A program made the position numbers and the translations under genes. Under the pieces are notes generated by a model that was not told the DNA's origin, searched no databases, and saw nothing but the letters and a program-made list of their open reading frames with translations. A stretch of DNA of 64,000 nucleotides from Anaerolineae bacterium (GTDB taxonomy: Bacteria > Chloroflexota > Anaerolineae > Anaerolineales > E44-bin32): contig DUEZ01000078.1 in the NCBI GenBank assembly GCA_011174825.1, forward strand, positions 1 to 64,000, in the 5' to 3' direction. Positions 12,001 through 16,362 of this stretch are shown piece after piece; position 1 is the stretch's first letter; each line of letters opens with the position of its first letter.

Positions 12001-13695
12001 GATGAAATCCGAAATCAGCCATGCTCCTGTGCCAAGCAGGAAGAAGGCCGCCTGTAGGTAGTAAGGCGCAAAATAAACCCACTCAAGTTTTTCTCGCAGG
12101 TTGATTTTTGTGGAACGCAACACCTCCATGAAATATTTCTTCACATTGAAGGTGTGTCCCTCGGCCCAGCGCATTCGTTGGCGAGTAAGCTGCTTGAAAC
12201 TGGCGACACATTCAGCTGGTGCTTGAATGAAGGGCGTATAGAGGACCTTGTATCCTGCTAGATACAGTCTGATCGTGAGCTCCCAGTCCTCAGTGATCGA
12301 TGTCTTCCATCCGATCTGCTTAAGCACGTCCGCCCGGATCATGAATACCGAGCCCGAGATCATCTTCATCGAGCCGAATAGCTCTTGCCCGGTACGTTCG
12401 ATCACATAGGAGCCGGAATACTCCGTTCGGATACCTCTGGTGATCCAGTTCTCGGAGGCGTTCAGCATGTGCCACTGGTAACCCTGGACCACCGCCACCT
12501 TGTCATCAGCCAGGCTAATGTGGGTGGCATCTTCGCGTATATGGTTCCCGTTGGACCCGTTGAGACCGTAAAAGTACGCCAAGAATTGGTGCAGGATGTC
12601 TGGAGGAGGGACGAAGTCGGCATCGAAGACGGCTATGAACTCTGTGCGCGGATCCATTCGATGGACCGCCACTTGGAGCGCCCCACCTTTGAACCCACTT
12701 CGATCAATGCGATGTGAGAGTTTAACCCGGGGATGAGATTCCCAACGCTCCTGCAGGATTTGAGTGGTCTCATCTGTTGAGTCATCGGCGACAATGATCT
12801 CGTAATTCTCGTAGTCCAGGGAGGTACATGCCGTCAGTAGCCGATCGACGACTTCGGTCTCGTTATACAGTGGTAGATGGATGCAGATGAACGGTTGCAG
12901 GTGATTTGGCAATCGACCGTTCCCACCATTGAACGCCTTGACCCCATTTAGACCTCGACCGTTCCTCTCGCCGTTACTCTTACCGTTCCTCTCGCCATTC
13001 CGTAACCCGTTCAGCCAACCGTTGAGTCTGCCGTTAAGTGCGCCATTAGCATGACCGTTATTATTAGCATTTCCGCTCGTTGCAAGGAGGATAAGAGCCA
13101 CACTCAGGTAATATTTCAAGCCATAGAGGAAGAAGAACAACCCAAATGCTAGCGCCGTCCAAACCAATGTCATCTTGACTGAGGAGATCAATGAAGCAAG
13201 GTAGAGGATGGCGGTTAGGATACCTATCCCTCGCCACAACCAGGGGTTCTCCCACATCTCCCCAAATACACGTCGGGGTTCCGGTTCAACGAGTGGTCGT
13301 AAACTACTAAGCGGATCTTGGATTGCCTTGACCAGTTCATTCAGATCGTCATCTTTGAGGAAGAAACGCTCCGCACCCGCTCGGATGGCATCGTGCTCCC
13401 ATCGTCCCTCAGCAGCGATGAAAATCACCCGGATTCGTGGTCGACTCGCTTTGATGCGCCTCGTCGCCTCCACCCCTGAGAGCGTAGGCATATTCTGATC
13501 CATCAAGACGATGTCCGGATTGCGGTGTTCGGCTAATTCAACCCCGCGCATGCCGTTCTCAGCTTCACCGACAACCTTGATGTTGCCGCTAGCTTCGAGG
13601 AAGATTCGAAGCTCACGCCGGAACGACGGATTGTCGTCGACGATTAGAACCCTGACTTGCCCGATGTTGGGACGCGTTTCTGAGGCGTCACTCAA
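1..13695 (-). CDS. Giant receiver-GT2-multi-DUF2341/LamG surface protein (C-terminus beyond window)
   Basis: One frame stays open from a TTG start at 13695 to the left edge (4565 codons, no stop). AGGAG lies 8 nt before the TTG. Order: receiver domain (about 5-125; D20/D21, D66, K114, with Ala at position 94 where Thr/Ser is usual); two membrane helices (about 140-200); Asn-Gly linker (208-262); family 2 glycosyltransferase (about 265-515) with a DAD motif, a TED motif and QRMRW near 507, the signature of processive enzymes; three membrane helices; basic tail (657-735); then a signal-peptide-like helix and six outside modules. Modules start near residues 765, 1733, 2280, 2812, 3734 and 3935. 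They contain about seven DUF2341-like domains (WWDTDYLYRQ type) and LamG/concanavalin-like folds. The glycosyltransferase probably makes or exports a polysaccharide and the modules are probable surface binding domains; both roles are inferred. The last module runs off the window. Confidence 0.85.
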   Translation of the reverse strand, partial: MSDASETRPNIGQVRVLIVDDNPSFRRELRIFLEASGNIKVVGEAENGMRGVELAEHRNPDIVLMDQNMPTLSGVEATRRIKASRPRIRVIFIAAEGRWEHDAIRAGAERFFLKDDDLNELVKAIQDPLSSLRPLVEPEPRRVFGEMWENPWLWRGIGILTAILYLASLISSVKMTLVWTALAFGLFFFLYGLKYYLSVALILLATSGNANNNGHANGALNGRLNGWLNGLRNGERNGKSNGERNGRGLNGVKAFNGGNGRLPNHLQPFICIHLPLYNETEVVDRLLTACTSLDYENYEIIVADDSTDETTQILQERWESHPRVKLSHRIDRSGFKGGALQVAVHRMDPRTEFIAVFDADFVPPPDILHQFLAYFYGLNGSNGNHIREDATHISLADDKVAVVQGYQWHMLNASENWITRGIRTEYSGSYVIERTGQELFGSMKMISGSVFMIRADVLKQIGWKTSITEDWELTIRLYLAGYKVLYTPFIQAPAECVASFKQLTRQRMRWAEGHTFNVKKYFMEVLRSTKINLREKLEWVYFAPYYLQAAFFLLGTGAWLISDFILKARLPFWTRSLGWSLVFVNGFSLILMNVTGLFLERGVRRNWRGLLSFVLLTYLLVPYQAYAALKGLFEPHEGGWHRTQKTGVITEVLGRLGMRRRLRRLRPKPSEKKKGGSLAFSGRLGSYIESAIESFDPWLERIKRLFPERFRRLFPQRLKQLFPRRFRHLAGRLGLRFRVAFSLTISLILLVILASRILIVAAAPDAFYLHAANAGEQPLNSKVGTFTALAGTGSQSVSGVGFEPKAVLFWITDRTSEGSGAYARFGRGWTDGSNQAAIATAWDDEPAGGSDSNESRDRIVTSASITLVDHNGNLLAEASTSSFDADGFTLNWTTSGGSRLVTYLALGGDTLTNVKVGGFVWPFSSMNYSETGIGFQPDAVMLAGIEMATGFGTTTRGGHGFGIALSSSDRHSDAHRWRNNVTDVDSGSSGLMSNRALVFADDTNTPENELDLVSMDADGFSLTKAVGLPDEQVTVIYLALEGMNIDRGMLTQPTSTGNQSVSGLTFQPTAVLFDGGDKATVDGFEQDAEMVAGVATSSSEEASFWIGAQNTSSPYPSDTSFSASRSILSYTAGTPASNAQAEFVSMNADGFTINWTQADSTQRRVGWIALGSVTPSISPAGESINTTLGSGAATLVFDDIADEAYWYTDLTYPTGNDDASISAGNYTLNMYFDQLPGAWWDTDYLYRQQITVSTGAAGVAQDYSVSFTFNHTSLVSSLKSLSNGNDVRVLHWNGSGWTEIDRVLDPLSSWNDASTKIWFALEDSISASSSDNNYYLYYGNSSATGPPESWANVFILGDDFDDGALTNDVDISSAGTATISEIGGEAFIDLGTNETTDAGIIVTANALPSDNQFAIQHKTKVVSGGGVSNPEVKNLGIVEWPSQPGVELNTTENPRRRIIDFQRVDTLASLLRWDNVGQDYSWDGSNWVTGWGSWGNLALDTYYIHELISYGTDWYLRVSDANGSVITTTTPVSWANTLDNGDPFWFYWGDVYTNFYYADVKSDWVYVRDYVNPEPTTLLSGEENAPYVKIDVSVYHTKDDGTDPQEIITSSTITINGNTSDPYFLPIGSGVEQTFTSADPRRVRVYIDVTEVNGGGSFTLAYDSVSNPSALITPALSIPGVTVLLLAVVVFIPVVTSIVTRKRRLAVWVITVIISLLVSLTLLARQVIPVSAAPDSFYLRDTNNNGATPAGQDMNSGQGSNEITLTFDDLDDEAYWYTEMVYPTGGDDASIAAGDYTLNMYFEELPTDWWDSSYGYRKELTITAGSADIPSGYSVSLTFDHAAMVSAGRSQEFGDDIRITYWNGSDWDELERVLDPGSAWNTSTTTIWFQTQAAIPASSSDSDYDIYYGNGSAASPPEDSEYVFFFYDGFESGDLSAWGGIVEGDGDYINVDDFIVHTGDNAAEAWVDDGTEAAVENNFTGQGGLSTTVWIYLPTDYNASSAIDVVQYYTGGWTTKIATLSISTSLYPYIWTYIEDEPYYSLTPLTTGEWHSLEIKMLISDVNGKVELWQDGVKKVDEPGIDTGTATIDHNVVGLAYKPDGTGEETIYFDDCFDRLWVNPEPTTGLGSEETPPSVDIKVSVHKTQTSGSDPQSIVTSSSTRISSSTSSPYALNIGSAAEQTFTAGDPRRLRVFIEVESVNNGGSFTLAYNSSANPSSLDTPSLTIADVTLLLMLVVVFIPILTTLATRKRKMATWLVSIVLALLISIGLLGQQVVPVSAAPDAFYFRDTTVNGATPAGEDMNNSQGTSEDTLAFDTTGQNAYWYTDITYPVGGEDAILDAGTYNLNMYFDQLPSSTSWWDSNYLYRQKITVTNNDTIQLGSNTIAAFTANTQQLINDSQLRSDGNDWRIAHWNGSGWDEITQLVEAGWNTTSTETWFRLVDAIDASASDSNYYVYYGNSGETTSPSTFTTSEQQLESYINSDGQSAEAIDYNQTEWGAAQGVQFNAGTSRYWKITRFSFYQNANSAGTDEVAGFIFDATDSLEGDEITNGKSDAVASNTFTNYTQNDLTWSSAKPKVKSGTQYYIAILPTTPAGRNASTDWFRWDFDSSSPTYRSSCSDCKAYGVAQDGTWDFFFVPDGSDRNFYVYGREAANDDLSTVLGSEQTEGVEIRVTVSHAASGGGGATTIVQSSVTSIKNSTSNPYQLNVGSGAQQTFTSSDPQRLRVQIEVVDANDQSFTLAYDSTSNPTNLETPSLVVLDVTILLVAVVILIPIATGLATRKRRMALRIISVVVSIILALTLLAQQVIFVSAAPDIFYLHDSDTGSSPAWYDTSWSYRKKLTIDNTKVPADQTNFPVLVSLASDADLAAKAQNAPTAGYDILFTSSNGTSKLSHEIEYFDDTTGELVAWVELSNIYSSSDTEFYMYYGNASAGDQQDAPGTWSNNFDAVYHLHDNFADSSGNHAVATNNGSSDISDGLAADGQSFNGSSHYIDTNFSSNYASSTSFTWSGWFRPNGVNGSDDVMGIEDRGAGDDSEIRLAIRDDVAPSGEADSYDVWIRPDGGGSYSATIAVTDPEDGNWHYAVLQRDGSTARLYYDGGEVDNDVVSTGALNFPVTLLIGAQWYTDSSGQRNYFEGDLDEIRISTEARTANWIQTEYNNLSSPSTFYKPPGSEEPAPISPSGKYMDINEGSGSATKIFDSTDDDSYWYTDLTYPTGGDEASIAAGDYTLNMYFDQLPSDWWDTDYLYRQQITITTTSSGVDAGYSVDITFDHETLVTDTKSLISGDDVRVVHWTGSGWTELDRALDPLSSWDDTSTQVWFALEDPISASSADNNYYLYYGNSSASSPPDDWANVFMVGDDFDDGALTSDLSTSTAGTASITEASGEAFIDLGTTETTDAGIILKTTELPIDNQFAIVHKTKVVSGGGVSNPEVKLIGIGEDSSQYAVALNTVENPRRRIIDFQRIDTDAQVYYYSDPVTPNYWDGDAWQTGNGFWGNLSLDTYYIHELISDGTDWYVRISDATGAEIEVTAPILWSNTYDNGESFWFYWGEVYTNFYYADQKSDWVYVRDYVDPEPTTGLGGEVDAPFVDVIVSVYHTNTSGGDPQEIVTSSSVRIDANTSDPLALSIGSGSEQTFTSSDPRHVRVLIDATAVNGGGSFTLAYDSATDPSSLDTPSMVVPDITLFLAVVVIFIPMIVNLFMRKRRLATRLASYGLSIVAALVILATQTYPVSAEVSETTNTFWLYDDTTPEQYMMYQTQPSGSELSATGTTTYFYSDTFPADWQINGGTSTVYVMGEVVILGSSFTITLDAGSPGDWTQLGTNTQIQIQCPKQLLTLTMSTSGYTFSSGERLRLTVTTASGATIYWDGVSNNSRLVTPTIVMVEWGLVFLLLACLIPLVTGLLTRKRRLAGRIISVTVSMIIALSILAYQVGIVSAAPDTLYLRDTTTNGATPAGQDMNIDQGSTEDTLLFDDAADEAYWYTELTYPTGGDDASIAAGDYTLNMYFDQLPATWYDSGWSYRKLLTLDSSMVATDFTAFPVLVGMTDADLIGNTQGDGGDILFTTDDGTTKLDHEIESFNSGTGELVAWVEVTNLSGSSDTDIYMYYGNSGAADQWNISGTWDSDYIAVWHLDENGDGTLNEFNDSTANDNHGTGGKGYSDYAPTQGTGQIGYGQTFDGNDLIDMASSGWLDSNWPYRKRILIQGSEVSGTSDFSNFPVLIDFDPDSDNDLKFTGNGGHVGKDDGTDIFFTNDEGTKLDHEIETYDPTTGELIAWVEVSELYHSADTTIYMYYGYASAPDQQNVSGTWDEGGSGDYKGVWHLNEDPTDPAPQFLDSTSNPNEGTAMPVGLEPSQTTGQIVNALAFDDTNERHVEVSHDTSMQLGTNITVSAWVKTTDTETDVGIIANKWGSDPADRNYWLGKLNETTLSFYVDDTQTITTDLSSINNGEWHYVVGVADVDNSLLRIYVDGTQRNSGAYDGDSVLGTSDFYIGSGSGATQQEFDGSIDEVRVSGTARPLDWIATEFANQDSPSTFYQVLSEEQQSDITLDLTGYGLTIEAWVQFNSGA
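1887..2085 (-). other. Junction 5: anchor helix, RKRR loop, signal-like helix, VSA/APD
   Basis: Residues about 3871-3936. TPTIVMVEWGLVF helix, T-R-K-R-R-L-A loop, hydrophobic helix, V-S-A-A-P-D followed by TLYLRD. The module after it carries two DUF2341-like domains; its first LamG-like stretch seems cut short by the second DUF2341. Confidence 0.7.
2490..2690 (-). other. Junction 4: anchor helix, RKRR loop, signal-like helix, VSA/EVS
   Basis: Residues about 3669-3736. TPSMVVPDITLFL helix, M-R-K-R-R-L-A loop, hydrophobic helix, then V-S-A-E-V-S. This is the only junction without APD after the VxA. It opens the smallest module (about 200 residues, no DUF2341 seen). Confidence 0.7.
2590..4110 (-). 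repeat. Intragenic direct repeat, copy 1
   Basis: About 1.5 kb that is strongly similar, in the same orientation and reading frame, to 8590-10110. It covers a DUF2341 domain, a concanavalin-like domain and the C-terminal anchor of module 4. The spacing is 6000 nt: for example 3001 and 9001 both open with the same ten bases, and 4021 and 10021 still line up. Confidence 0.8.
5259..5455 (-). other. Junction 3: anchor helix, RKRR loop, signal-like helix, VSA/APD
   Basis: Residues about 2747-2813. TPSLVVLDVTILL helix, T-R-K-R-R-M-A loop, hydrophobic helix, V-S-A-A-P-D followed by IFYLHD. Confidence 0.7.
6849..7043 (-). other. Junction 2: anchor helix, RKRK loop, signal-like helix, VSA/APD
   Basis: Residues about 2218-2283. 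Same plan as junction 1: TPSLTIADVTLLL helix, T-R-K-R-K-M-A loop, hydrophobic helix, V-S-A-A-P-D followed by AFYFRD. Confidence 0.7.
8491..8690 (-). other. Junction 1: anchor helix, RKRR loop, signal-like helix, VSA/APD
   Basis: Residues about 1669-1735. The end of module 1 (TPALSIPG, then a Leu/Val-rich helix) runs into T-R-K-R-R-L-A, a second hydrophobic helix and V-S-A-A-P-D. VSA fits the -3/-1 rule for signal peptidase I. Frame checked codon by codon at 8520-8491. Confidence 0.7.
8590..10110 (-). repeat. Intragenic direct repeat, copy 2
   Basis: Partner of 2590-4110, forming the second half of module 1. Similarity at the DNA level points to segmental duplication inside the gene rather than independent recruitment of the same domains. 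Confidence 0.8.
11401..11480 (-). other. Junction 0: signal-peptide-like helix after the glycosyltransferase
   Basis: Residues about 738-766: a basic segment, a hydrophobic run rich in Leu/Ile, then V-A-A before A-P-D. This is the shape of a signal peptide (n-, h- and c-region) buried in the chain, and it moves the protein from the cytoplasmic glycosyltransferase part to the first outside module. Confidence 0.65.
11500..11600 (-). repeat. Tandem RLFP-type amphipathic repeats in the giant protein
   Basis: Residues about 698-732 contain three consecutive copies of a basic motif of the form RLFPxR, spaced 9-10 residues apart, with near-identical DNA of about 30 nt per unit. They lie in the cytoplasmic tail just before the first signal-peptide-like helix. 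Alternating Arg and Leu/Phe suggests an amphipathic, membrane-surface helix. Confidence 0.65.
12910..13075 (-). repeat. Asn-Gly tetrapeptide linker in the giant protein
   Basis: Residues about 208-262 lie between the second membrane helix and the glycosyltransferase. Asn-Gly recurs every four residues about eight times (pattern xxNG: ANG, LNG, LNG, LNG, RNG, RNG, SNG, RNG). This suggests a flexible linker grown by repeat slippage. The DNA shows the matching periodic CCGTT/GCCATT pattern. Confidence 0.75.
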
Positions 13696-13703
13696 TGTTG
13701 AAT

Positions 13704-13708
13704 CTCCT
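13704..13708 (-). promoter_or_regulatory. Ribosome binding site of the giant gene
   Basis: AGGAG on the minus strand, 8 nt before the TTG at 13695. It decides a non-ATG start just ahead of the receiver domain. I see no in-frame ATG upstream that is better placed. Confidence 0.7.
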
Positions 13709-14085
13709 GATCAGACAACCCGTTTGTTCTCCTCACACCAATTTCCTTAACCTCTTCACGTATGTGCTGTACCCGAGCATTGTTCTCGATCATCCACTTC
13801 TCAAGCACGCTCATCGATTGACACTGTCATGGAGACCATCATATTGGTGAATGAAAACCCTAAACCTTGGTCGGCTCCAAATATGAATCAACGCCACGGT
13901 TGTTAAATAACTTCGAAGTGTGCGGCTCGGTTGGTGCACGCTCCAGACCTTCTTCCTTTTAAAAGTTAACAGGTTGCATCCATGCTACTAGGCGGCAACC
14001 TGTATTCCCTCTCATCAATTGTGTCTATTCTTGCATTAATTCAATCCAGGAGTCATCCACTAGCAGGACTGTATCGTATAAACAA
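13709..14085. other. Intergenic region before the giant gene
   Basis: About 375 bp without a convincing gene. It holds an inverted repeat with 9-nt arms (ACAGGTTGC, 13969-13977, and its complement at 13995-14003). No consensus promoter for the giant gene could be singled out and no riboswitch fold was recognised. Confidence 0.5.
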
Positions 14086-14112
14086 AAGGACCGATCTTCG
14101 ATATCGGTCCTT
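14086..14112 (-). terminator. Rho-independent terminator after the response regulator gene
   Basis: Perfect 10-bp stem (AAGGACCGAT at 14086-14095, complement at 14103-14112) with a 7-nt loop. On the minus strand TTGTTT follows, about 55 nt past the response regulator stop. It separates the two-component genes from the giant gene. Confidence 0.8.
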
Positions 14113-14167
14113 AGTCTTAGAAGAAGCGTATGGTTTGCGACCTTGGTCTTAAGACCTAGGTCTTAGA

Positions 14168-14830
14168 TCAGACATTTACTAAGCCATGTCGAATAGCGTA
14201 AATGATCGCTTGAGAGCGCCCTTCTACTTGTAGCTTGCCGAAGATGTTGGTGAGGTGGGTTTTCACGGTCTTCTCTGAGATGACCAATTCCCGAGCGATC
14301 TCCTCGTTTCTCAATCCTCGAGCTAAGGCTTGAAGAACCTCTGTTTCCCTAGGTGTTAACTGACCATGGGCAGACCGATGTTCCTCATGACGGTGTGCAA
14401 ATTCATCCAATAATCGACGCAACAAAGAGGGCGTGATGAGAGACTCGCCCTTGACTAACCGACGGATGGCATCAAGCAACTCCTCATGAGAAGCGTCTTT
14501 TAGCAGAAAGCCGTGAGCACCGGCCTCCACGGCATTGATTAAGATCTCTTCATCCCCAAATCCGGTCAGGATAAGAATGGCCGTTTCCGGATTTTGTTCC
14601 CGTATCTTTCGGGTTGCTTCAACACCATCCATCCCTTCCATACGCACATCGAGGACAACGAGATCTGGATGCTGCTCATCCGTCAGCTTAGCGGCTTCCT
14701 CACCATCAACCGCCTCACCAACGACCGTGACATCTGGCTCCATCTCCAACATGACGCGTAATGCCTGACGCACAACTGCATGATCTTCGGCGATCACGAT
14801 CCGAATGGGAGCGTATTCTGTTTCGCTCAT
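14168..14830 (-). CDS. NarL/FixJ-family response regulator
   Basis: 220 residues, the usual length. The N-terminal receiver domain (about 8-125) has the acidic pair E15/D16, phosphoacceptor D61 (in VVLDVRM), switch T89 and K111. The C-terminal LuxR-type helix-turn-helix (about 155-215) carries LTPRETEVLQ and the recognition region SEKTVKTHLTNI. It should bind DNA as a dimer when phosphorylated. It is preceded by 14 nt and a stand-alone phosphoacceptor domain gene (14845-15063), probably in one transcript from the promoter at 15090. The terminator at 14086 closes the unit. The kinase that feeds it is not evident next door. The giant gene directly downstream is a possible target by position only. 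Confidence 0.92.
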   Translation of the reverse strand: MSETEYAPIRIVIAEDHAVVRQALRVMLEMEPDVTVVGEAVDGEEAAKLTDEQHPDLVVLDVRMEGMDGVEATRKIREQNPETAILILTGFGDEEILINAVEAGAHGFLLKDASHEELLDAIRRLVKGESLITPSLLRRLLDEFAHRHEEHRSAHGQLTPRETEVLQALARGLRNEEIARELVISEKTVKTHLTNIFGKLQVEGRSQAIIYAIRHGLVNV

Positions 14831-14844
14831 TGGAGGTTAAAGGT

Positions 14845-15063
14845 CTATCCCTGACTATTGCGTAACGTTGTTAAAATCCCCCGTAAATTCCGAAGGGTTT
14901 TTCTGATTTGCTTTTTGATCCTATCGAGTTCAGTTTGAGCCGCCTCGGGATCCTTCTTTAGGATACGCTGGTACGTCTCTAACTGTAGGAGCAACGCTGA
15001 AATCTCCTGTATGACCCCGTCGTGTAGTTCATTGGCCAATCGTTCCGGGTCTAGAGATGACAT
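14845..15063 (-). CDS. Stand-alone HisKA_3 dimerisation/phosphoacceptor domain protein
   Basis: 72 residues. ELHDGVIQEISALLLQLETY (12-31) matches the HisKA_3 helix of NarX/DesK-type kinases, with H14 as the likely phosphorylated residue; the rest is a second amphipathic helix (about 35-68). In normal kinases an ATPase domain follows, but here the frame stops and the response regulator begins 14 nt later, so there is no room for one. It has AAGGAAAG before its ATG and a near-consensus promoter, so it does not look like debris. Possible roles are a histidine phosphotransfer adaptor or a dimer partner for another kinase; these are inferences. Confidence 0.8.
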   Translation of the reverse strand: MSSLDPERLANELHDGVIQEISALLLQLETYQRILKKDPEAAQTELDRIKKQIRKTLRNLRGILTTLRNSQG

Positions 15064-15089
15064 GAGCTTTCCTTGAAACGCGAAGCATC

Positions 15090-15118
15090 ATCATAGATTA
15101 GATGATACTTTCTGTCAA
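15090..15118 (-). promoter_or_regulatory. Sigma70-type promoter of the phosphoacceptor/response regulator pair
   Basis: On the minus strand: TTGACA (15118-15113), 17-nt spacer, TATGAT (15095-15090). Predicted start near 15083, about 20 nt before the ATG at 15063. Confidence 0.8.
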
Positions 15119-15557
15119 CCATCGCCAAACCTAAGCAAATCACGCTGCATTTTCTCATTCGAGGCTGCTCAAACCCTCCAGGGTTAGGCTCACTTTCTTG
15201 TAGATTCGATCGGAGAATATACATCCCACCTCATTGTTATCAGCGGCAAAAAGCACTGAATAGAAAAAAGGGCCTGCAGCCTATTTGATACACCTAACAT
15301 AACTTAGGCACCGCAAACATGTACCTAAAGCTACTCTACAATGGTATCAACAATCATACCTATCCATAGCGGGACATATGTACTATGTTTTGAGCAGAAG
15401 AATTTACATTTTAGGGACATGTTCCTTGAGTCTAGCTTGGCAAGATCGCGCACGCTACAAGCCATCTGATTGGTTTCGCAGCTAGGCTAATTTAAGTAAT
15501 TAAAAAAAAGGAAACATCGCCACCAGGCTATGGCGATGGTATTTGGTCTTTCGAAGG
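15119..15557. other. Intergenic region, nothing recognised
   Basis: About 440 bp of fairly AT-rich DNA between the two-component promoter and tRNA-Glu. No gene-sized frame with a plausible start, no tRNA and no clear hairpin were seen. Confidence 0.5.
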
Positions 15558-15630
15558 TGCCCCCACGGGGGTTCGAACCCCGGTTTCAGCCTTGAGAGGG
15601 CCGCGTCCTGGTCCACTAGACGATGGGGGC
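15558..15630 (-). tRNA. tRNA-Glu (anticodon CTC)
   Basis: Minus strand, 73 nt including the discriminator. The acceptor GCCCCCA (15630-15624) pairs with TGGGGGC at the 3' end. The anticodon arm is GCCCT..CTC..AAGGC, and the T arm is GGGTTCGAACCC-like. CCA is not encoded. The GTCTAGTGG D arm is typical of tRNA-Glu. Confidence 0.93.
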
Positions 15631-15640
15631 AGCGGCGAAC

Positions 15641-15669
15641 ATTCTACCATCCACGAGGTTCATCGTCAA
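15641..15669 (-). promoter_or_regulatory. Promoter of tRNA-Glu
   Basis: Minus strand: TTGACG (15669-15664), 17-nt spacer, TAGAAT (15646-15641), about 10 nt before the mature tRNA. Confidence 0.75.
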
Positions 15670-15800
15670 CGTTACGGTTATGGTGGACCACTTGATGGCG
15701 TGTCGTGGGAAGAGCACCGGGGCTGATCCGTATTCCATATATCGTGATTTTGGGATGCAGAAGTTTCCCCAATGCATGAATCGATATCGTTTGGTCCCTG

Positions 15801-15863
15801 AGCATTTTGGCGTGCGCAAGCTCTGCTTGCGCTCCTAAGGCGAACTCAGGACGAGGCAAAAGC
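15801..15863 (+). repeat. 63-bp direct repeat, copy 1
   Basis: Differs from the second copy (15936-15998) at two positions. It contains the hairpin GCGCAAGC-tct-GCTTGCGC. Non-coding. Confidence 0.85.
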
Positions 15864-15935
15864 AGAGTTTGTAGAAGCCAGACCTCTTGAACTCATAAGG
15901 TTTACTTCCACCCATGCCAGGTCTTTTGGATGCTT

Positions 15936-15998
15936 AGCATTTTGGAGTGCGCAAGCTCTGCTTGCGCCCCTAAGGCGAACTCAGGACGAGGCAAAAGC
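15936..15998 (+). repeat. 63-bp direct repeat, copy 2
   Basis: Partner of 15801-15863, 135 bp further on. After it the DNA (about 16045-16200) is a patchwork of short inverted GAGCG/CGCTC-type pieces. No gene is supported in this stretch. Confidence 0.85.
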
Positions 15999-16217
15999 TC
16001 TGCTTTTAGATTCCAAAAACATTGGAATACATCCGTACTTGGTAAGCTCTGTGCTTTATCTGTCATTCTGAGCGCTCCTTTGACAAGCTCAGGACAGGAT
16101 CCGGAGCGAAACAATCTTCTCAACCAAAAGATTGCTTCGTCGCACTGGAGTGCTCCTCGAAATGACAGATTGAGGGTAGACTCGCTCGGAATGACGCAAC
16201 AGAGGGGCGCATCACTC

Positions 16218-16252
16218 TAGCTTCCCGCGAACTTGAAACTCGCGGGAAGCTA
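16218..16252. repeat. Palindrome family A, copy 1
   Basis: Arms TAGCTTCCCGCGA and complement (13 nt each) around a 9-nt loop. Same family as copies at 18995, 19560, 28174, 41474 and 50133. Confidence 0.9.
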
Positions 16253-16305
16253 CCAAAGGAGAAATTTGGCTTCGGTTCTCTACAGAGATACTGACATCGA
16301 CGACA

Positions 16306-16314
16306 TGCTATAAT
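16306..16314 (+). promoter_or_regulatory. Extended -10 promoter of the radical SAM operon
   Basis: TGCTATAAT at 16306-16314, an extended -10 with a weak -35. Predicted start near 16321, giving a leader of about 40 nt before the ATG at 16363. Confidence 0.55.
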
Positions 16315-16362
16315 AAATCCAACCAGGTTCGTCCAAATTCCCAAGTTAGGTAAAGAAGTCAA

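Noticed and set aside
13696..14085. A c-di-GMP riboswitch before the giant gene
   Set aside because: It would suit a polysaccharide synthase, but the conserved riboswitch sequence words were not found; only a 9-nt inverted repeat is present.
15623..16220. Several short frames over the repeat patch after tRNA-Glu
   Set aside because: They follow the 63-bp repeats and inverted pieces on both strands, have no ribosome sites and no similarity to known families.
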